A DNA stretch of 64,000 nt from Candidatus Gracilibacteria bacterium CG17_big_fil_post_rev_8_21_14_2_50_48_13 (GTDB lineage: Bacteria > Patescibacteriota > Gracilibacteria > 1-14-2-50-48-13): contig PFFG01000009.1 in assembly GCA_002783265.1 (NCBI GenBank), forward strand, positions 62,001-126,000, given 5' to 3'. Positions within the stretch are counted from its first letter, which is position 1. Each line of letters opens with the position of its first letter. This document shows, one piece after another, positions 61,491 to 64,000 of this stretch. A model generated the notes under the pieces. The model did not search any database, was not told the DNA's origin, and was given only the letters and a program-made list of their open reading frames with translations. The position numbers and the translations under genes were made by a program.

Positions 61491-62973
61491 ACAGGCGAAA
61501 ATGCACTGCCTGGAGCACATCTTCTTCACGAAGGTGTTCGCGGTCGTCCATGTCAGCAAGAGTCCGTGCAACACGGAGAACTCGTGCTCTACCTCGCATA
61601 GAAAGGCCATAGTGACTGAATAAAGACTCTGAAACAGACTTTGGAAGGTGACTTATGGAACAAATAGAAGATAGGAGCCGAGCAGGTATATCGCTGTTTG
61701 TCTCGATACCATATTTTTTTCCTCGAACTTTTTGACGATCGCGTGCTCCCGCAACCAGTTCTTTTTTTCGCCAATAATCTCGTGGTCTCTCCATACTACT
61801 CACTTGGTCTTCCAAAAAAACACGCATATCAAAACGATCAACAATTGGACCGGAAATTTTTTCCTGATACTGCCTTTTCCTATAGACCGTACAGGTACAG
61901 GAACCATTGTTCATGGATGAAAAACCACATGGACACGGATTCATCGCTGCCACAACCATACACCCTGCGGGAAAATGCACCGTGTACTCATGACGCTGAA
62001 GCGTAATCGCCTTTTCTTCCAGAGGTTCGCGAAGAGATTCAATACTCTCCCTACGAAATTCTGGAAACTCATCAAGCATGAGCACACCATGATGTGCCAG
62101 GGAAATTTCCCCGGGTCTGGGGTTTTGCCCGCCTCCAATGAGCGCCGCGGCAGAAATGCGATGATGAACCTGTCGAAAAGGACGAATTTTACTGGCAAGA
62201 GAGCGCTTTTCTCCTGCAGCAGAATATATAGCAACGACCTGGGCATGCTCAGCATCGGAAAGAGGTGGCAATAAACCCGGAAGTGCTTTTGCCAGCATGG
62301 TTTTTCCACAACCAGGCGCCCCCTCCATGAGAATATTATGCCCACCTGCCGCTGCAATCGTGAGAGCATGCTTCGCTTCCTCCTGACCAAATACATCGTC
62401 AAAGGTCTCGAGTACCTGAGAGACACTCGAATCAACGGGAACCCTTTGCGGCAAAACCTTCCTGCCATGCTGAACAAAATTCTGTACATCCACCATGGTT
62501 GCTGCGGGAACAAGGTCTATACCGGACACCAAAGATGCCTCAGCGTACTGCGTATGCGAAAAACATATGGAGCGAAAGCCTGCTCGATATGCATACTCGG
62601 CCATGGTATAAAGCCCTGGAACTGCGCGAACTTCACCCGATAAGGAGAGTTCACCCACAAAAAGGGTAGAGCCTATCGCATGGGAGGCAATTTGCTTTGT
62701 CGCTGCCAAAATACCCACGGCAATAGGAAGATCAAAGGCCGTCGTTTGCTTGGGAACAGATGCGGGTGCAAGATTGATCACAAGCCGCTGCATAGGGTAA
62801 GTTTTCCCCATGGAAACAATACTACTCCGCACTCGCTCACGTGCTTCTTTGACCGAACTGCCTGGTAGTCCCACAAGGTAAAAACCCGGTAGGCCACGCA
62901 TAATATCAATTTCAATAGAAACCGGAACAACATCAATACCGCGAAGGACAGCAGAGTGGATAGTGAGAGCCAT
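61480..62973 (-). CDS. comM: ComM/YifB family Mg-chelatase-like AAA+ helicase
   Basis: 497 residues. In other bacteria ComM is a branch-migration helicase used in natural transformation. N-terminal Lon-like domain (VPVSIEIDIMRGLPGFYLVGLPGSSVKEARERVRSS), Walker A MEGAPGCGKTML, Walker B LMLDEFPEF, and the zinc-finger-like CPCGFSSMNNGSCTC, ending in the C-terminal ARVLRVARTLADMDDREHLREEDVLQAVHFR. Complete and intact. Confidence 0.95.
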   Translation of the reverse strand: MALTIHSAVLRGIDVVPVSIEIDIMRGLPGFYLVGLPGSSVKEARERVRSSIVSMGKTYPMQRLVINLAPASVPKQTTAFDLPIAVGILAATKQIASHAIGSTLFVGELSLSGEVRAVPGLYTMAEYAYRAGFRSICFSHTQYAEASLVSGIDLVPAATMVDVQNFVQHGRKVLPQRVPVDSSVSQVLETFDDVFGQEEAKHALTIAAAGGHNILMEGAPGCGKTMLAKALPGLLPPLSDAEHAQVVAIYSAAGEKRSLASKIRPFRQVHHRISAAALIGGGQNPRPGEISLAHHGVLMLDEFPEFRRESIESLREPLEEKAITLQRHEYTVHFPAGCMVVAAMNPCPCGFSSMNNGSCTCTVYRKRQYQEKISGPIVDRFDMRVFLEDQVSSMERPRDYWRKKELVAGARDRQKVRGKKYGIETNSDIPARLLSSICSISHLPKSVSESLFSHYGLSMRGRARVLRVARTLADMDDREHLREEDVLQAVHFRLSTR

Positions 62974-62998
62974 AAAAATTGAAGGGAGATAGCCCTCT

Positions 62999-63026
62999 AC
63001 TATACAATTCTCCCTGTAACCGCCAA
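62999..63026 (-). promoter_or_regulatory. Promoter of comM
   Basis: Minus strand: -35 TTGGCG (63021-63026), a 16-nt spacer and -10 TATAGT (62999-63004). A 6-bp inverted repeat GGGAGA/TCTCCC (62984-62989, 63009-63014) flanks the -10 and could bind a regulator. Confidence 0.45.
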
Positions 63027-63065
63027 CACGTTTCTACCTCTTCTGTTGTTGAAGACAAACAACGT

Positions 63066-64000
63066 TTATGCTGCAGGTTTTGCCAGTTCGAGTTCCCGCT
63101 GTTGTCCGTAGGCAACGGCAATTTTACCTGCAGTATACGTGGTCATTCCAACGGTCGCAGCAGTTGTTGCAATATTTATCCCTTTTATATTTTTTTGAAG
63201 AAGAGATATCACCGCTGGAAGCGCTTTATCCCAGCCCACTTTTGCAGCAAAAGCCTCAACCTTAGGCCAAACAGCCAAAAGCTTCGCAGCTGCAGGAAAT
63301 TTTGGAGCAAGTGCTGCGAGTCTCCCCGCAATAACACCGCCTTTTACCGCGACACCCGCCACAGGAACAAACATCAGCACATCGCTTCCAAGGGAAACAA
63401 GGCCCCAACCAGCACTCTCTAATCTATTCACTTTGTTATCCTGGAACTCCACACCAAAAGTAGACAGTGATTTGACGCCAGTTATGACCGACATAGCATT
63501 CGACAAGGTACCTACACCTGGAATGAGATCAACAAGCATCTGCAACGTGTCCATAGAAGCCAATCCACCAAGCGCAGTCACTAAATCATGATCCTTATCC
63601 ATAAGTGTCTCAACAGCAACCTGCGCAGCCATAACCGTTGCGAATTGCGCGCCAAACATTAAAACACGCCCCTTCACGGACAGCACCTTGGTCGCAAGTC
63701 GTCCCTCATTATCTGTGATAAGTTTATTAATGGATTCGGCACGTGCTTTCGTTTGCTTCAGTTTCGGCAGTTTCTTATAGGCAGCAACCAGCTCTTCTGA
63801 AAACTGCATTTTTAAATCTGCAAGCTTCCCTGACCTCGCTGCAATAGCCTCTGTCACACGCTTCGTGGCTTCATCATCTAGTTTCGACACACCCATTTTC
63901 GCAACTGCTTGCTCTAAATATGCATTTGCCGAACGCTCATAGAGATCAAAAAGTTTTACTTGCTCATCAATATTCGAAGCATTGAGCCTTGACCGCACAT
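63066..64000 (-). CDS. Ala-rich protein of unknown function, 5' end outside window
   Basis: No family recognised. At least 310 residues; the frame is open to the right window edge, so the true start is not seen. The N-terminal part visible is charged and helical (LFDLYERSANAYLEQAVAKMGVSK, LKMQFSEELVAAYKKLPKLK). The C-terminal half is a long series of Ala/Val/Gly-rich hydrophobic stretches (VLMFGAQFATVMAAQVAVETLM, VLMFVPVAGVAVKGGVIAGRLAALA), resembling helical hairpins that could be membrane-associated. Similar composition to the 1447-3060 protein. The stop is 92 nt from the comM start. Confidence 0.7.
   Translation of the reverse strand, partial: VRSRLNASNIDEQVKLFDLYERSANAYLEQAVAKMGVSKLDDEATKRVTEAIAARSGKLADLKMQFSEELVAAYKKLPKLKQTKARAESINKLITDNEGRLATKVLSVKGRVLMFGAQFATVMAAQVAVETLMDKDHDLVTALGGLASMDTLQMLVDLIPGVGTLSNAMSVITGVKSLSTFGVEFQDNKVNRLESAGWGLVSLGSDVLMFVPVAGVAVKGGVIAGRLAALAPKFPAAAKLLAVWPKVEAFAAKVGWDKALPAVISLLQKNIKGINIATTAATVGMTTYTAGKIAVAYGQQRELELAKPAA

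Overview
The window is a compact bacterial chromosome segment with no rRNA, CRISPR array, insertion sequence or phage gene. Almost every base is coding, gaps are short, and several convergent genes overlap at their 3' ends. TGA is used as a normal stop (for example at the end of sfsA), so UGA is not recoded. The ribosomal protein cluster has no L30 gene, a trait reported for the Candidate Phyla Radiation (Patescibacteria), and it also has no L29 gene and no map gene in the usual places. With the single-membrane-style gene content and many lineage-specific hypothetical proteins, this suggests a CPR bacterium using the standard code, possibly Peregrinibacteria-like. The lineage call is an inference.

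Layout. 1-12.8 kb: partial tgt, ruvC, a large Ala/Lys-rich protein of unknown function, pheT, a membrane receptor-type PP2C phosphatase coupled to an anchored oligopeptide-binding protein, sfsA, lepA, rpsO and a polytopic membrane protein. 12.85-13.2 kb: tRNA-Glu(CTC), then a structured non-coding stretch. 13.2-17.5 kb: a glycosylation module (large GT-C-like membrane protein; GT2 polyprenyl-phosphate sugar synthase with a DUF2304 partner). 17.6-34 kb: one leftward S10-spc-alpha-L13/S9 supercluster from tuf to rpsI, including secY, adk, infA and rpoA, closed by a bidirectional terminator. 33.96-34.32 kb: a divergent AT-rich control region with three phased TGTGCACA palindromes. 34.3-40.7 kb: rsmH, an ftsL-like gene, an RNHCP-domain gene, a lipoprotein, uvrC and an O-antigen-ligase-like protein. 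40.6-49.6 kb: K+ channel, nucleotidyltransferase, tRNA-Lys(CTT), rmuC, recJ, a Nudix hydrolase and dnaE. 49.2-54.8 kb: a leftward run of a catalytically degenerate HisRS-like gene, a TPR protein, radA, a lipoprotein, pheS and a small hypothetical. 54.9-64 kb: MgtC/DUF4010 transporter, smpB, holB, TPR protein, prepilin peptidase, lemA-htpX, comM/yifB and a partial Ala-rich protein.

Functionally the window holds translation (over 30 genes), protein export, replication (dnaE, holB), repair and natural-transformation-type functions (ruvC, uvrC, recJ, rmuC, radA, comM, prepilin peptidase), envelope glycosylation, and membrane sensing. Convincing sigma70-type promoters can be read at many gene starts; their -35 boxes are often TTGCAA-like rather than TTGACA. 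The observations most worth following are the HisRS-like protein that has lost motif 2, the RGLDYY arginine and motif 3; the phased palindromes (operators, or a DnaA-box cluster beside an AT-rich tract) at 34.2 kb; the binding-protein/phosphatase pair at 5.7-8.8 kb; and the structured repeat region after tRNA-Glu.
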